Positions 1 through 8,223 of a stretch of DNA of 23,642 bases are shown piece after piece. The position numbers were made by a program, and so were the translations under genes. The stretch's first letter is position 1. Every line of letters starts with the position of its first letter. Location of the stretch: positions 1-23,642 of the forward strand of contig CAAEDC010000161.1 in NCBI GenBank assembly GCA_900754495.1, given 5' to 3'. Below the pieces are notes generated by a model. The model worked only from the letters and a program-made list of their open reading frames with translations, was not told the origin of the DNA and did no database searches. The stretch comes from Eggerthellaceae bacterium. GTDB taxonomy: Bacteria > Actinomycetota > Coriobacteriia > Coriobacteriales > Eggerthellaceae.

Positions 1-225
1 ACCTTCAAGAAGACCAACCCCGACCTGGCCAGCGACATCATCCAGAACGGCATCCTGCTCACGGGAGGCGGCGGCCTGCTGTCCGGCCTGGACCGCTACT
101 TCACCGACAAGCTCGAGATCCCGGTGTGGGTGAGCGAGACGGCGCTGACCAACGTCGTGTCCGGCTGCCTGAAGGTGCTCGAGACGCCCACCGCGCTCAA
201 GCAGACGCTGATGCGCACGAAATAG
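1..225 (+). CDS. mreB: MreB rod-shape actin homologue, C-terminal end only
   Basis: The window opens inside this gene; only the last 74 codons and a TAG stop are present. MreB is the bacterial actin that forms membrane-bound filaments and positions the peptidoglycan elongation machinery. The visible part contains the glycine-rich phosphate-binding stretch of the actin fold (ILLTGGGGLLSGL, about residues 18-30 of the fragment). After it comes the typical MreB ending, with a VWVSETALTNVVSGCLKVLE-like segment. Assignment is supported by the mreC, mreD, PBP2 and rodA genes directly downstream, the classical order of this operon. The gap to mreC is 19 bp, so co-transcription is likely. A divergent MreB paralogue such as Mbl cannot be excluded from the fragment alone. 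Confidence 0.9.
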   Translation, partial: TFKKTNPDLASDIIQNGILLTGGGGLLSGLDRYFTDKLEIPVWVSETALTNVVSGCLKVLETPTALKQTLMRTK

Positions 226-244
226 GGCCCGGGCTGGCTCGTTC

Positions 245-1150
245 ATGGCATTCCATACGCAAAACAGCGGAGGGGCGTTCCGTTCGCGGGTGCTCCTCGT
301 CGTGCTGCTCGTCGTCTCCATCGCTATCGTGACCGTCTACTCCCGCGAAGGGGAGGATGGTCCGCTCCATGCCGTCCAGAACACGTTCGCGGACGTCATC
401 GCTCCTTTGAAGTTCGTCGGCGCCGCGGCGTCGTCGGGCGTGGGAGCCGCGGAGGACGCCGTCGCCGACGCGACCGCGAACGAGGATTCGCTCACGGCGT
501 TGCGGGAGAGCAACGCCGAGCTGCGCGACCTCGTCGCCAAGACCGAGGAGTACCGCCAAGAGGCCCAGCGCCTCCAAGGGCTGCTCGATATGGTTGACCG
601 CTACGACATCGACGGCATCTCCGCCCGTGTGACGGGTAGAAGCGCCACGGCTTGGAACCAGACCATCACCATCGATGCCGGTCGCGCCGACGGCGTGGAG
701 GCGGGCATGACGGTCATGGGCACCGGCGGCGTCGTCGGGCAGGTGGCCAGCGTCTCGCAGAACACCTCCGAGGTGCGCCTTCTGACCGATTCCCAGTCCG
801 GCGCGGCGGCCATGATCCAGTCGAGCCGCGAGGAGGGCATCGTCCGAGGATCGCTCGAGGGCCTGCTGTACCTGCAGAACCTCGACGAGGACGCGCAGGT
901 GGCGGTCGGCGACATCGTCGTCACCTCGGGCCTTGGCGGAAGCTACGTGAGCGGCCTCACCATCGGCACGGTCGTGCGCGTCGAGGCAGGCGAGGGCGGA
1001 TCGCCCGCGACGGTGGTCGTCTCGCCCAACGCCAAGGCATCCGCGCTCGAGGAGGTCGTCGTGGTCCGCGGCATCGGCACGTCCGGAGACGCGGCGGACG
1101 ATGGCGCCGGCGACTCATCCGATGGCTCAACCGACGAGGGAGGGGAGTAG
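245..1150 (+). CDS. mreC: MreC rod shape-determining protein
   Basis: MreC is a bitopic membrane protein that links cytoplasmic MreB to the PBP2/RodA synthase. The 301-aa product has a short basic N-terminus, one membrane helix at about residues 15-33, and a polar helical segment at about 65-115 rich in E, L, A and R that looks like the MreC dimerising coiled coil. A glycine- and valine-rich beta domain follows at about 120-275 (VTGRSATAWNQTITIDAGRA is a characteristic MreC stretch). The last ~25 residues form a low-complexity acidic tail of G, D, S and E, presumably disordered outside the membrane. The ATG used lacks a strong Shine-Dalgarno sequence, which fits translation coupled to mreB 19 bp upstream. 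Stop is TAG, 5 bp before mreD. Confidence 0.95.
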   Translation: MAFHTQNSGGAFRSRVLLVVLLVVSIAIVTVYSREGEDGPLHAVQNTFADVIAPLKFVGAAASSGVGAAEDAVADATANEDSLTALRESNAELRDLVAKTEEYRQEAQRLQGLLDMVDRYDIDGISARVTGRSATAWNQTITIDAGRADGVEAGMTVMGTGGVVGQVASVSQNTSEVRLLTDSQSGAAAMIQSSREEGIVRGSLEGLLYLQNLDEDAQVAVGDIVVTSGLGGSYVSGLTIGTVVRVEAGEGGSPATVVVSPNAKASALEEVVVVRGIGTSGDAADDGAGDSSDGSTDEGGE

Positions 1151-1155
1151 CGCTT

Positions 1156-1677
1156 ATGGAATTCCGCGAGCACGCCTCCGTCGCGATCGGCGCCGTCGTG
1201 GCCGTCCTGCTGCAGCTCGTCGTCGCCCCCAGCATCGCCATCTTCTCGGCGATGCCCAACTTCATCCTGGTCTTCTGCCTGCTGGTGGCGATCGTCCGTC
1301 CGGGCACCGCCGGGCCGGTGCTGCCGTTCGTGCTGGGCTTGGCGAGCGATCTGGCCGTGGGCACGCCCATGGGGTCGACCGCGCTTCTGCTCGTCCTGTT
1401 CTGCTTCCTTGCGTCGCGCGCGTTCTCGGTGCTGGACAACGACACGTTCCTGGTGCCGCTTGTGGTGATCGCGGTCGTGTCGTTCGCCGTCGAGCTTCTG
1501 CTCGGCGCCTTCTCGCTTTCGATCGGGGTGGACACCGACCTGCTCAGCGCGATCGTGTACCGCGCGCTGCCGTGCGGCCTTTACGACTGCGTCGCAGCCC
1601 TGATCCTGTACCCCCTGGCCGCCCGTCTGCTCGCACCCGCGTCCCCGATGGGGCCGGGCACGCCGGCGCACCTGTAA
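1156..1677 (+). CDS. mreD: MreD rod shape-determining membrane protein
   Basis: This 173-aa protein is almost entirely hydrophobic, with about five or six predicted membrane helices; short loops carry FSAMPNFILVF and RPGTAG. Size, topology and position between mreC and the PBP2 gene match MreD, which stabilises the MreC-PBP2-RodA complex. The ATG at 1156 was chosen because a strong purine-rich ribosome-binding site (AGGGGAG, 1141-1147) lies at the end of mreC with suitable spacing. It also begins the protein just before the first hydrophobic segment. MreD is poorly conserved, so the call rests on size, topology and synteny more than on sequence motifs. No unusual feature is seen. Confidence 0.9.
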   Translation: MEFREHASVAIGAVVAVLLQLVVAPSIAIFSAMPNFILVFCLLVAIVRPGTAGPVLPFVLGLASDLAVGTPMGSTALLLVLFCFLASRAFSVLDNDTFLVPLVVIAVVSFAVELLLGAFSLSIGVDTDLLSAIVYRALPCGLYDCVAALILYPLAARLLAPASPMGPGTPAHL

Positions 1678-1686
1678 GGCGGCGCC

Positions 1687-3834
1687 ATGGTAGTCGCCAT
1701 CATCGCTGCCATCGTCGCCCTTCTGCTCGTCGCGGCCGTCATCCTGGTGATCTTCGCGGTGCGCAACCGGGCCAAGGGCTCGGTCGCCTCCGTCAAGAAG
1801 TCCGTGCGTTCGATCGACTCGGTCGGCGTCTCGTCGTCGCTTTCCGACGCGACCGCGAAGGGCGCCTCGTCGGCCGCCGCCGCAGCGCCGACGGCCGAGA
1901 ACCCCGCCGACAGCCTGAAGACGCGCTTCGCCGGCGTCGGCATCTTCGGCGCGGCCATCCTCGGCGCGCTCACCGTCCGCCTCTGGGGGCTTCAGATCCT
2001 CTCCGGCGGCTCGTATGCGCGCGAGGCTGCCGAGAACATGTACTCCAACGTGGCGACGCCCGCGCCCCGCGGCATCATCTACGACGCCGACGGGCTCCCG
2101 CTCGTCACCAACCGCTCGTCGCTCACCGTGCTCGCCGATCCGGACGTCGCCGACAACCGCGACGTGCTCGTGCGGCTCTCCGCGGTGCTCGGCATCCCGT
2201 ACAACGTCGTCCGCCAGCGCGTCCAGGACGCGACGAGCGGCGCGCAGAGCCAGCGCGTGGTCTCGAGCGACTCGCGTCTGCGCGACGTCGCGTTCATCTC
2301 GGAGCACGCCGAGGCGTTTCCGGGCGTGACGATCCAGACCCGCACCGTGCGCGAGTACCCCTACGGCGCGCTGGCGGCCCAGACGCTCGGCTACACCGGC
2401 GCGGTCGACCAGGAGCGCCTTGAGACCATGTCCGAGGGGCGCGAGGTGGAGCTGGGCGACGACGTCGGGCAGACGGGCGTCGAGCTCGCCTACGACGACC
2501 TGCTCGCGGGCGATCACGGCCTGCGCCGCGTCATCGCCGACGCCAACGGCAACGTCGTCGAGGTGGTCAGCGAGACGCAGCCCACGCGCGGATCCGATCT
2601 GTACCTGTGCCTCAAAGGCCCGGTCCAATACGCCGTCGACCGCGAGCTCCAGCAGATCATCGCGCCGTCGGGCGTGATCGGCGAGGGGCGCGGCGTGGGC
2701 GGCGCGGTCGTCGTGATGGACGTCCGCGACGGCGGCATCGTCGCGATGGGCAGCTATCCGACGTTCGATCCGTCGCTGTTCATCGGCGGCGTGTCCCAGG
2801 ACGTGTGGGACGTCTACTCGTCCGCCGAGGCGTACAACCCCATGCTCAACCGCGCGATCTCGGGCCAGTATCCCGCGGCGTCCACCTACAAGGCGTTCAC
2901 GAGCCTGGCGGCGCTCGAGTGCGGCATCTGCGACAAGAACACGACGTGGGCGTGCGGCGGCTCGTGGGACGGCTGGAACACCGGGCAGCCCCAGAAGTGC
3001 TGGCTGCTCACCGGCCACGGCACGCTCGACCTGCGCGGCGGCATCGTGAACTCGTGCGACGTGGTGTTCTACGCGATCGCGAAGGATTTCTACGACAAGG
3101 GCCAGGCGGGCGAGATCAGCTCCACCGCGATGCAGGACTACATCGCCAAGTACCGTCTCGACCAGCCCACCGGAATCGACATCAGCGGCGAGTCCGCCGG
3201 GCGCATCCCGACGCCGCAGTGGAAGGCCGAGTACTTCCGCAACCGCCCCGAGGAGGCCCAGTGGCTCGGCGGCGACATGACCAACATGAGCATCGGCCAG
3301 GGCTACGTGCTCGTGACGCCCATCGAGCTCGCCGTCGCCTACGGCGCGATCGCGACGGGCGATATCATGAAACCGCACCTGCTCAAGGAAGTGCGCAACG
3401 TCGACGGGGAGGTCGTGGTGAGCTTCACCCCCGAGGTGGTGGCGACCCCCGAGGTGACCCAGGAGGACCTGGAGCTCGTCCGCGACGCGCTCAACGGCGT
3501 GTCGGTCGAGAACGCCTCGGTCGCCAAGTCGTTCCGCGAGGCGGGCGTCGATCCGGCGACCATGTGCTGCAAGACCGGCACCGCCGAGGTGGCGGGCCAG
3601 AACGACTACGCGTGGTTCGCCTGCTACGGCCCCAAAGATGATCCGCGCTACGTCGTCACCTGCGTGGTGGAGCAGGGCGGCGGCGGCGCCGACTCGGCGT
3701 CCCCGCTCGGCGCGCACGCGATGGGCGCCGCCCTCGCATACGACGCGGGCACGCTCACCGAGATGGGCTTCGTGCCCGGATTCAGCGGACAGTCCGTCGA
3801 GGTGGCCGTCACCTCGGGCGGGCGAACGGACTAG
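1687..3834 (+). CDS. mrdA: Penicillin-binding protein 2 (elongation-specific peptidoglycan transpeptidase)
   Basis: This class B PBP cross-links peptidoglycan for the rod-shape system and works with RodA. The 715-aa product has the PBP dimerisation region after the membrane anchor (about residues 115-290) and a transpeptidase domain (about 320-690). Visible catalytic motifs are S399-T-Y-K402 (nucleophile Ser399), S456-C-D458 (the SxN/SxD motif) and K629-T-G-T. Several cysteines cluster around the active site (ECGIC, WACGG, KCW, MCCKTG). Oddly, there are two N-terminal hydrophobic segments: residues 2-26, then after an Ala/Ser/Lys linker a second at about 82-100, which is the one normally expected in PBP2. 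The start lies 9 bp after mreD, so co-translation is likely, though an internal start cannot be ruled out. Confidence 0.95.
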   Translation: MVVAIIAAIVALLLVAAVILVIFAVRNRAKGSVASVKKSVRSIDSVGVSSSLSDATAKGASSAAAAAPTAENPADSLKTRFAGVGIFGAAILGALTVRLWGLQILSGGSYAREAAENMYSNVATPAPRGIIYDADGLPLVTNRSSLTVLADPDVADNRDVLVRLSAVLGIPYNVVRQRVQDATSGAQSQRVVSSDSRLRDVAFISEHAEAFPGVTIQTRTVREYPYGALAAQTLGYTGAVDQERLETMSEGREVELGDDVGQTGVELAYDDLLAGDHGLRRVIADANGNVVEVVSETQPTRGSDLYLCLKGPVQYAVDRELQQIIAPSGVIGEGRGVGGAVVVMDVRDGGIVAMGSYPTFDPSLFIGGVSQDVWDVYSSAEAYNPMLNRAISGQYPAASTYKAFTSLAALECGICDKNTTWACGGSWDGWNTGQPQKCWLLTGHGTLDLRGGIVNSCDVVFYAIAKDFYDKGQAGEISSTAMQDYIAKYRLDQPTGIDISGESAGRIPTPQWKAEYFRNRPEEAQWLGGDMTNMSIGQGYVLVTPIELAVAYGAIATGDIMKPHLLKEVRNVDGEVVVSFTPEVVATPEVTQEDLELVRDALNGVSVENASVAKSFREAGVDPATMCCKTGTAEVAGQNDYAWFACYGPKDDPRYVVTCVVEQGGGGADSASPLGAHAMGAALAYDAGTLTEMGFVPGFSGQSVEVAVTSGGRTD

Positions 3835-3851
3835 CGCGGCCGCCCGGCGCG

Positions 3852-3869
3852 GACGCAAACGACGCAAAC
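3852..3869 (+). repeat. Two exact tandem copies of a 9-bp unit between PBP2 and rodA
   Basis: The unit GACGCAAAC occurs twice in direct succession (3852-3860 and 3861-3869). A degenerate third half-copy (GAAGCAGGC) follows in the 74-bp spacer before rodA. The rodA ribosome-binding site (AAGGAAGGAGG) lies just downstream. No terminator is visible here, so rodA is probably read through from the mre promoter. Any role for the repeat is unknown. Confidence 0.6.
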
Positions 3870-3908
3870 GAAGCAGGCTTCGGAAGCAACGGAAAGGAAG
3901 GAGGCACC

Positions 3909-5141
3909 ATGGCGCAGCTGCCGCAGATCGACTCGCTCGCGACGCCCGATCGCGCCGTCGCGCGCTCGACCCGCAAGCGCAGGTTCCCCGCGCTCAACAT
4001 CCCCTTCCTCGCCATCATCGTCATCCTGGTCTGCTTCGGCTTGATCGTCGTGTACTCCGCCGTCTCCAACGACCCGGACTACAGCTTCACCCGCCAGCTC
4101 GCGGGCGTCGCCGCGGGCATCGTGGCGATGGTGGTGCTCTGGCGCTTCGACTACCGCCGCCTCGCGGGGATGACGCGCCTGTTCCTCATCATCAACATCG
4201 TGCTGATCCTCTCGCCCCACATCCCCGGCCTCGGCACCGACGCCGGCATGGGCGCCAAATCGTGGATCCGCCTGGGAATGCAGCTGCAGCCGGGCGAGTT
4301 CGCCAAGATCACCGTCATCCTGCTCGACGCCAGCGTCATGGCGCGCTACGGCGGCCGTCTCGACGATCCGCGCGAGTATTGCAAGGCGCTCGGCATCATG
4401 ATCGTCCCGTTCATCTGCATCATGACGCAGCCCGACCTCGGCACGGGCCTGGTGTACCTGTTCATCGCGGCGTTCGCCCTCGTGGTCGGCGGCGCGCGCG
4501 CGAAGTACCTGGTCATCACACTCGGACTGTTCATCGCGGCGATCGCGGCCGTGTTCGCGCTCGACGAGGTGCTCAAGTACCGCACCTCGGACGGCTCGTG
4601 GGAGTACCGCCTGCTCAAACAGTACCAGCGCGACCGCCTGCTCGTGTTCCTCAACCAGGGCGGCACCGACATGTCCGACGAGGGCTACAACCTCCAGCAG
4701 GCCATGATCGCGATCGGCTCGGGCGGCCTGTTCGGCAAAGGCCTGTTCCAAAGCTCGCAGGGCACGCTGGGGTACCTGCCCGAGGCGCCGACCGACTTCA
4801 TCTTCTGCGTGCTCGCCGAGGAGCTCGGCTTCGTCGGCGCGCTGTTCCTGCTGGCCCTGTACGCGGCGCTCATCATCGCCTGCATCCGCATCGCGCGCTC
4901 CTGCGGCGATTTGTTCGGCATGGTCATCGCGATGTGCGTCGTCGGCATGTGGATGTTCCAGATACTCGAGAACATCGGCATGGACATCGGGCTCATGCCC
5001 ATCACGGGCATCCCGTTGCCGTTCGTGAGCTACGGCTCCTCGTTCATGGTGGTCAATTTCGCTTTGCTGGGAATCATCGGCTCGGTGTGGTCGCATGGCG
5101 CCGCAAGCGGGAAGAAGGATGGATATGCAACTACCCATTGA
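3909..5141 (+). CDS. rodA: RodA, SEDS-family peptidoglycan glycosyltransferase
   Basis: RodA polymerises lipid II into glycan strands in the elongation complex. The 410-aa protein has about ten hydrophobic segments and the SEDS signature blocks. These are QPGEFAK (127-133), QPDLGTG (174-180), the large extracytoplasmic loop with YQRDRLLVFLNQ (about 239-250), GYNLQQAMIAIGSGGLFGKG (259-278), PEAPTDFIF with its conserved acidic Asp296, and GIPLPFVSYG near the C-terminus. FtsW is the close alternative, but position directly after mreCD and PBP2 favours RodA. The ATG is preceded by an excellent ribosome-binding site (AAGGAAGGAGG). The end overlaps the next gene by 17 bp, which points to translational coupling. 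Confidence 0.93.
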   Translation: MAQLPQIDSLATPDRAVARSTRKRRFPALNIPFLAIIVILVCFGLIVVYSAVSNDPDYSFTRQLAGVAAGIVAMVVLWRFDYRRLAGMTRLFLIINIVLILSPHIPGLGTDAGMGAKSWIRLGMQLQPGEFAKITVILLDASVMARYGGRLDDPREYCKALGIMIVPFICIMTQPDLGTGLVYLFIAAFALVVGGARAKYLVITLGLFIAAIAAVFALDEVLKYRTSDGSWEYRLLKQYQRDRLLVFLNQGGTDMSDEGYNLQQAMIAIGSGGLFGKGLFQSSQGTLGYLPEAPTDFIFCVLAEELGFVGALFLLALYAALIIACIRIARSCGDLFGMVIAMCVVGMWMFQILENIGMDIGLMPITGIPLPFVSYGSSFMVVNFALLGIIGSVWSHGAASGKKDGYATTH

Positions 5142-6225
5142 TGTCAAAGCGGTCCTCGATGAGGCGACCAACATCGACGAGGCGGCGCGCACGCCCGTCT
5201 CGGTCTCGCTCTACGTCGACGGCACCTGCCCGTCCGACGCGTTGAGGGCGGTGCAGGACGCCTTCGAGGCGCAGGCGCCCCATGCGCGCGTCGCGTACTG
5301 CATGCTCGACGACGCGCTGAGCGTTCCGTTTCCCGGAGACGACGCGGCCGTCATCGTCGCGGGCTTGGACGAGCGCGTGGGCGAGGCGGCGGCCAGCCTG
5401 CGAGCCGTGGGCGTGCCGACGATGGTCGTCACCACGCTGCCGTCGCTGGTCGACGAGATCGCCAAGACGGCGGGGCATCCCATCCCGCAGGGCGACGTGA
5501 TCGCCCCGGGCGGCGCCCCCGTTCCCGCACGCAAGAGGCTCCTCGACGGACTGCGTGGCAAACTGATCGCGGGCGACGTGACGTTCACCGGCGAAGGGGA
5601 GCCCGTCGCGCTCGACGACGCCGCGCGCGATCAGCTGCGCGAGCGCATGGGCGCCTGGATCATCGCCGCATGCCGCGAGAAGCGCCTCGCGTTCGCGCTG
5701 GCGTTCACGTTCGTGCGCCGCCCCCTCTCGCTGGAGGCGGTGGGCGCGACCGCGATGCAGAACGCGGGCGTCGGCCTGGTGCTGATCCTGCCCGGCGCGG
5801 ACATGCCGGTGATGACGCTCAACCAGGCGAAGATGCTCCTGCAGATCGCCGCGGCGTACGGCCAGCCGATGAACCTCGCGCGCGTCAAGGAGCTCGCGTG
5901 CGTGGTCGGCGGCGCGTTCGCGTGCCGCACCGTCGCGCGCCAGCTCGTGGGCGTGGTGCCCGCGCTCGGATGGGCGGTGAAAGCCGCGATCGGCTACGCC
6001 GGCACCGAGGCGATGGGCCGCGCGGCGATCGAGTACTTCGAGTCCGGCGGGTCCCTCGCCGGATTGGCGGACGTCGTCGCCAAGGCGCGCGAGGCGGTCG
6101 TGCAGGGCGCCGACGCCGCTCAGACGGTCGCATCCTCGGTGACGCGCGCCGCCCGCGACGCCGCGACGGCGGCGGGCATCGACGCCCACCGCGCCTCCGT
6201 GCAGCCGGAAGGGGTGCGCGCATGA
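5125..6225 (+). CDS. DUF697-domain protein of unknown function
   Basis: The 366-aa protein has two parts. Residues 25-110 alternate beta strands and helices (SVSLYVDG, AAVIVAG, PTMVVTTLPS), like a degenerate nucleotide-binding fold, but no GxxxxGK[ST] P-loop is visible. Residues ~228-310 contain the DUF697 signature (TLNQAKMLLQIAAAYGQP, then VVGGAFACRTVARQLVGVVP and AVKAAIGYAGT), a helical, probably membrane-inserted region. DUF697 is usually found with Era-like GTPases or in YcjF-type membrane proteins; its function is unknown. The start chosen (5125) has AAGGA six bases upstream; 5119 and 5095 are in-frame alternatives. It overlaps rodA by 17 bp and shares ATGA with the radical SAM gene downstream, so all three are probably translated together. 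Confidence 0.8.
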   Translation: MQLPIDVKAVLDEATNIDEAARTPVSVSLYVDGTCPSDALRAVQDAFEAQAPHARVAYCMLDDALSVPFPGDDAAVIVAGLDERVGEAAASLRAVGVPTMVVTTLPSLVDEIAKTAGHPIPQGDVIAPGGAPVPARKRLLDGLRGKLIAGDVTFTGEGEPVALDDAARDQLRERMGAWIIAACREKRLAFALAFTFVRRPLSLEAVGATAMQNAGVGLVLILPGADMPVMTLNQAKMLLQIAAAYGQPMNLARVKELACVVGGAFACRTVARQLVGVVPALGWAVKAAIGYAGTEAMGRAAIEYFESGGSLAGLADVVAKAREAVVQGADAAQTVASSVTRAARDAATAAGIDAHRASVQPEGVRA

Positions 6226-8219
6226 GGAAGATGACCGATCTGTGGCCCCGTCTGGAGCCGCTGCTCGCCGAGGCCGAGCGCCCCTCGCGCTATCTGGATC
6301 ACGAGTTCGGATGCGTGCGCAAGCAGGATGCGGATTTCGCCTTCTGCATGGTCTACCCCGACACCTACGAGCTCGGCCAGGCCAACCAGGCGCTGCGCAT
6401 CCTGGTGAACGCCGTCAACGCCGCGCCGGACCTGTGCGCCGAGCGGGCGTTCCTTCCCGCGCCGGCATTCTGCGACGTCATGCGCCGGGAGAACATCCCG
6501 CTGTTCAGCATCGAGAGCTGCGCGCCGTTGCGCGAGTTCGATGCGGTCGGCATCACGCTGCCGCACGAGCTGGCGGCGACCAACGTCCTGGAGACGCTCG
6601 ATCTGGCGGGGATCCCGCTGCATGCGGACGAGCGCGCCGAGGGCGACCCGCTCGTGCTCGGCGGCGGGCCCTGCGCCTACAATCCCGAGCCGTACGCGCC
6701 GTTCTTCGACGCGATCTCGATCGGCGAGGGCGAGGAGGCCGTCCCCGAGGCGCTCGCGCTCATCCGCCGCATGAGGCTCGAAGGCGCCGCGCGCGCCGAC
6801 ATCCTGCGCGCCCTGGCGCACGAGGACGGCTGGTACGTGCCCTCGCTGTACCGCTGGCGCGACGAGGCGGTCGCCCAGGAGGCGGGCTCGTGGATCGATC
6901 CGGTCGAAGAGGGCCTGCCGACGCTCATCGAGAAGCGCCTGTACCGCGGCTTCGCCGAGAGCAGCGGATGGGAGCCGTGCATCGTCCCGTTCGCCGAGGT
7001 GGTGCACGACCGCCTCAACGTCGAGATCCTGCGCGGCTGCGCGCGCGGATGCCGCTTTTGCCAGGCGGGCATGATGTACCGCCCGGTGCGCGAGCGCTCC
7101 GCGGACAACATCGTCGACTCCGTCCTGCGCGGACTCGCCGAAACCGGCTACGACGAGGTGAGCCTGACGTCGCTGTCCTCGACCGACCACTCGCAGATCG
7201 CGGATATCCTCACGCGCCTCAACCGGGCGCTCGACGGCAAGGGCGTGCGCATCTCGGTGCCCTCGCAGCGCCTCGACGCGTTCGGGGTGGACATGGCGGG
7301 GCTCGTCGCCGGGCAGAAGAAGGGCGGCCTCACGTTCGCCCCCGAGGCCGGCACGCAGCGCCTGCGCGACGTCATCAACAAAAACGTCACCGAAGACGAC
7401 CTGTTCGGCGCGATCGACGCCGCGTTCGCCGCGGGCTGGCGCCGCTGCAAGCTGTACTTCATGATCGGCCTGCCCACCGAGACCGACGACGACATCAAGG
7501 GCATCGCGAGCCTCGCGCAGCGCGCCTACGACCGCGCCAAGGCGGCGGTGGCCCCCGAGCAGCGCGGCAGTATCCGCATGAGCGTGTCGTGCGCGCTGTT
7601 CGTCCCCAAGGCCCAGACGCCGTTCCAGTGGGACGGCCAGATCGCGCCCGAAGAGGCCCTGCGCCGCGTCAGCCTTCTGCGCCGCTCGGTGAAGTACAAG
7701 GCGGTCGACGTGCACTGGCACGATCCCGAGACGAGCTTCGTCGAGGCGGTCATGAGCCGTGGCGGACGCGAGGCGGCCGCATGGGTCGAGGCTGCCTGGC
7801 GCCGCGGGGCGCGCTTCGATGCGTGGACCGAATGCTTCGACGAGCAGGCCTGGCGCGACGCCGCCGAGGACGTGGGGATCGATCCCGCGGCGATCGCCCA
7901 GACCGACTTTCCGACCGACCGGGTCACGCCATGGGCGCATATCTCGACCGGAGTGTCGACGCGCTTCCTCGCGCGCGAGCGCCGTCTGGCGCAGGAAGAG
8001 CGCACGACGCCCGACTGCACGTTCGGACGCTGCACCGGCTGCGGGGCGTGTCCCGACCTGGGAGCCGAGAACGAGCTCGCCGCGCCGCGCACGGCCGGCG
8101 GCTCCGCGTCGGGCGACGGGGCCGCGGATCTCGCCGACGCTGCCTACGGGTCCGCCGATGCCGCGTCTGCGGCTGACCGCGCCGCCGCGGACGCCACCGT
8201 TTCGAAGGGGGAGGAATAG
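6222..8219 (+). CDS. Radical SAM protein with B12-binding-like N-terminus (TIGR03960 family)
   Basis: This 665-aa protein matches the two-domain radical SAM family TIGR03960. The N-terminal ~200 residues resemble a cobalamin-binding Rossmann-type domain (FCMVYPDTYELG, ITLPHELAATNVLETL, LVLGGGPCAYNPEPYAPFFD). The radical SAM core carries the iron-sulfur motif C273-x3-C277-x2-C280 in RGCARGCRFC, which would bind a [4Fe-4S] cluster and S-adenosylmethionine. Near the C-terminus is a second cysteine cluster, C599, C604, C607 and C610, followed by a ~45-residue Ala/Asp/Gly-rich tail that looks disordered. Start is the ATG of an ATGA overlap with the upstream gene, with GGAAGGGG before it; an in-frame ATG at 6231 is an alternative. 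The substrate is unknown; the family is nearly always next to a DUF2344 gene, as here. Confidence 0.9.
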   Translation: MRKMTDLWPRLEPLLAEAERPSRYLDHEFGCVRKQDADFAFCMVYPDTYELGQANQALRILVNAVNAAPDLCAERAFLPAPAFCDVMRRENIPLFSIESCAPLREFDAVGITLPHELAATNVLETLDLAGIPLHADERAEGDPLVLGGGPCAYNPEPYAPFFDAISIGEGEEAVPEALALIRRMRLEGAARADILRALAHEDGWYVPSLYRWRDEAVAQEAGSWIDPVEEGLPTLIEKRLYRGFAESSGWEPCIVPFAEVVHDRLNVEILRGCARGCRFCQAGMMYRPVRERSADNIVDSVLRGLAETGYDEVSLTSLSSTDHSQIADILTRLNRALDGKGVRISVPSQRLDAFGVDMAGLVAGQKKGGLTFAPEAGTQRLRDVINKNVTEDDLFGAIDAAFAAGWRRCKLYFMIGLPTETDDDIKGIASLAQRAYDRAKAAVAPEQRGSIRMSVSCALFVPKAQTPFQWDGQIAPEEALRRVSLLRRSVKYKAVDVHWHDPETSFVEAVMSRGGREAAAWVEAAWRRGARFDAWTECFDEQAWRDAAEDVGIDPAAIAQTDFPTDRVTPWAHISTGVSTRFLARERRLAQEERTTPDCTFGRCTGCGACPDLGAENELAAPRTAGGSASGDGAADLADAAYGSADAASAADRAAADATVSKGEE

Positions 8220-8223
8220 CGCC

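Noticed and set aside
943..3867. Very long open frame on the minus strand opposite mreD and PBP2
   Set aside because: Shadow frame caused by high GC; the product is Arg/Ala/Asp/His-rich noise with no domain, and the plus strand holds clear mre genes.
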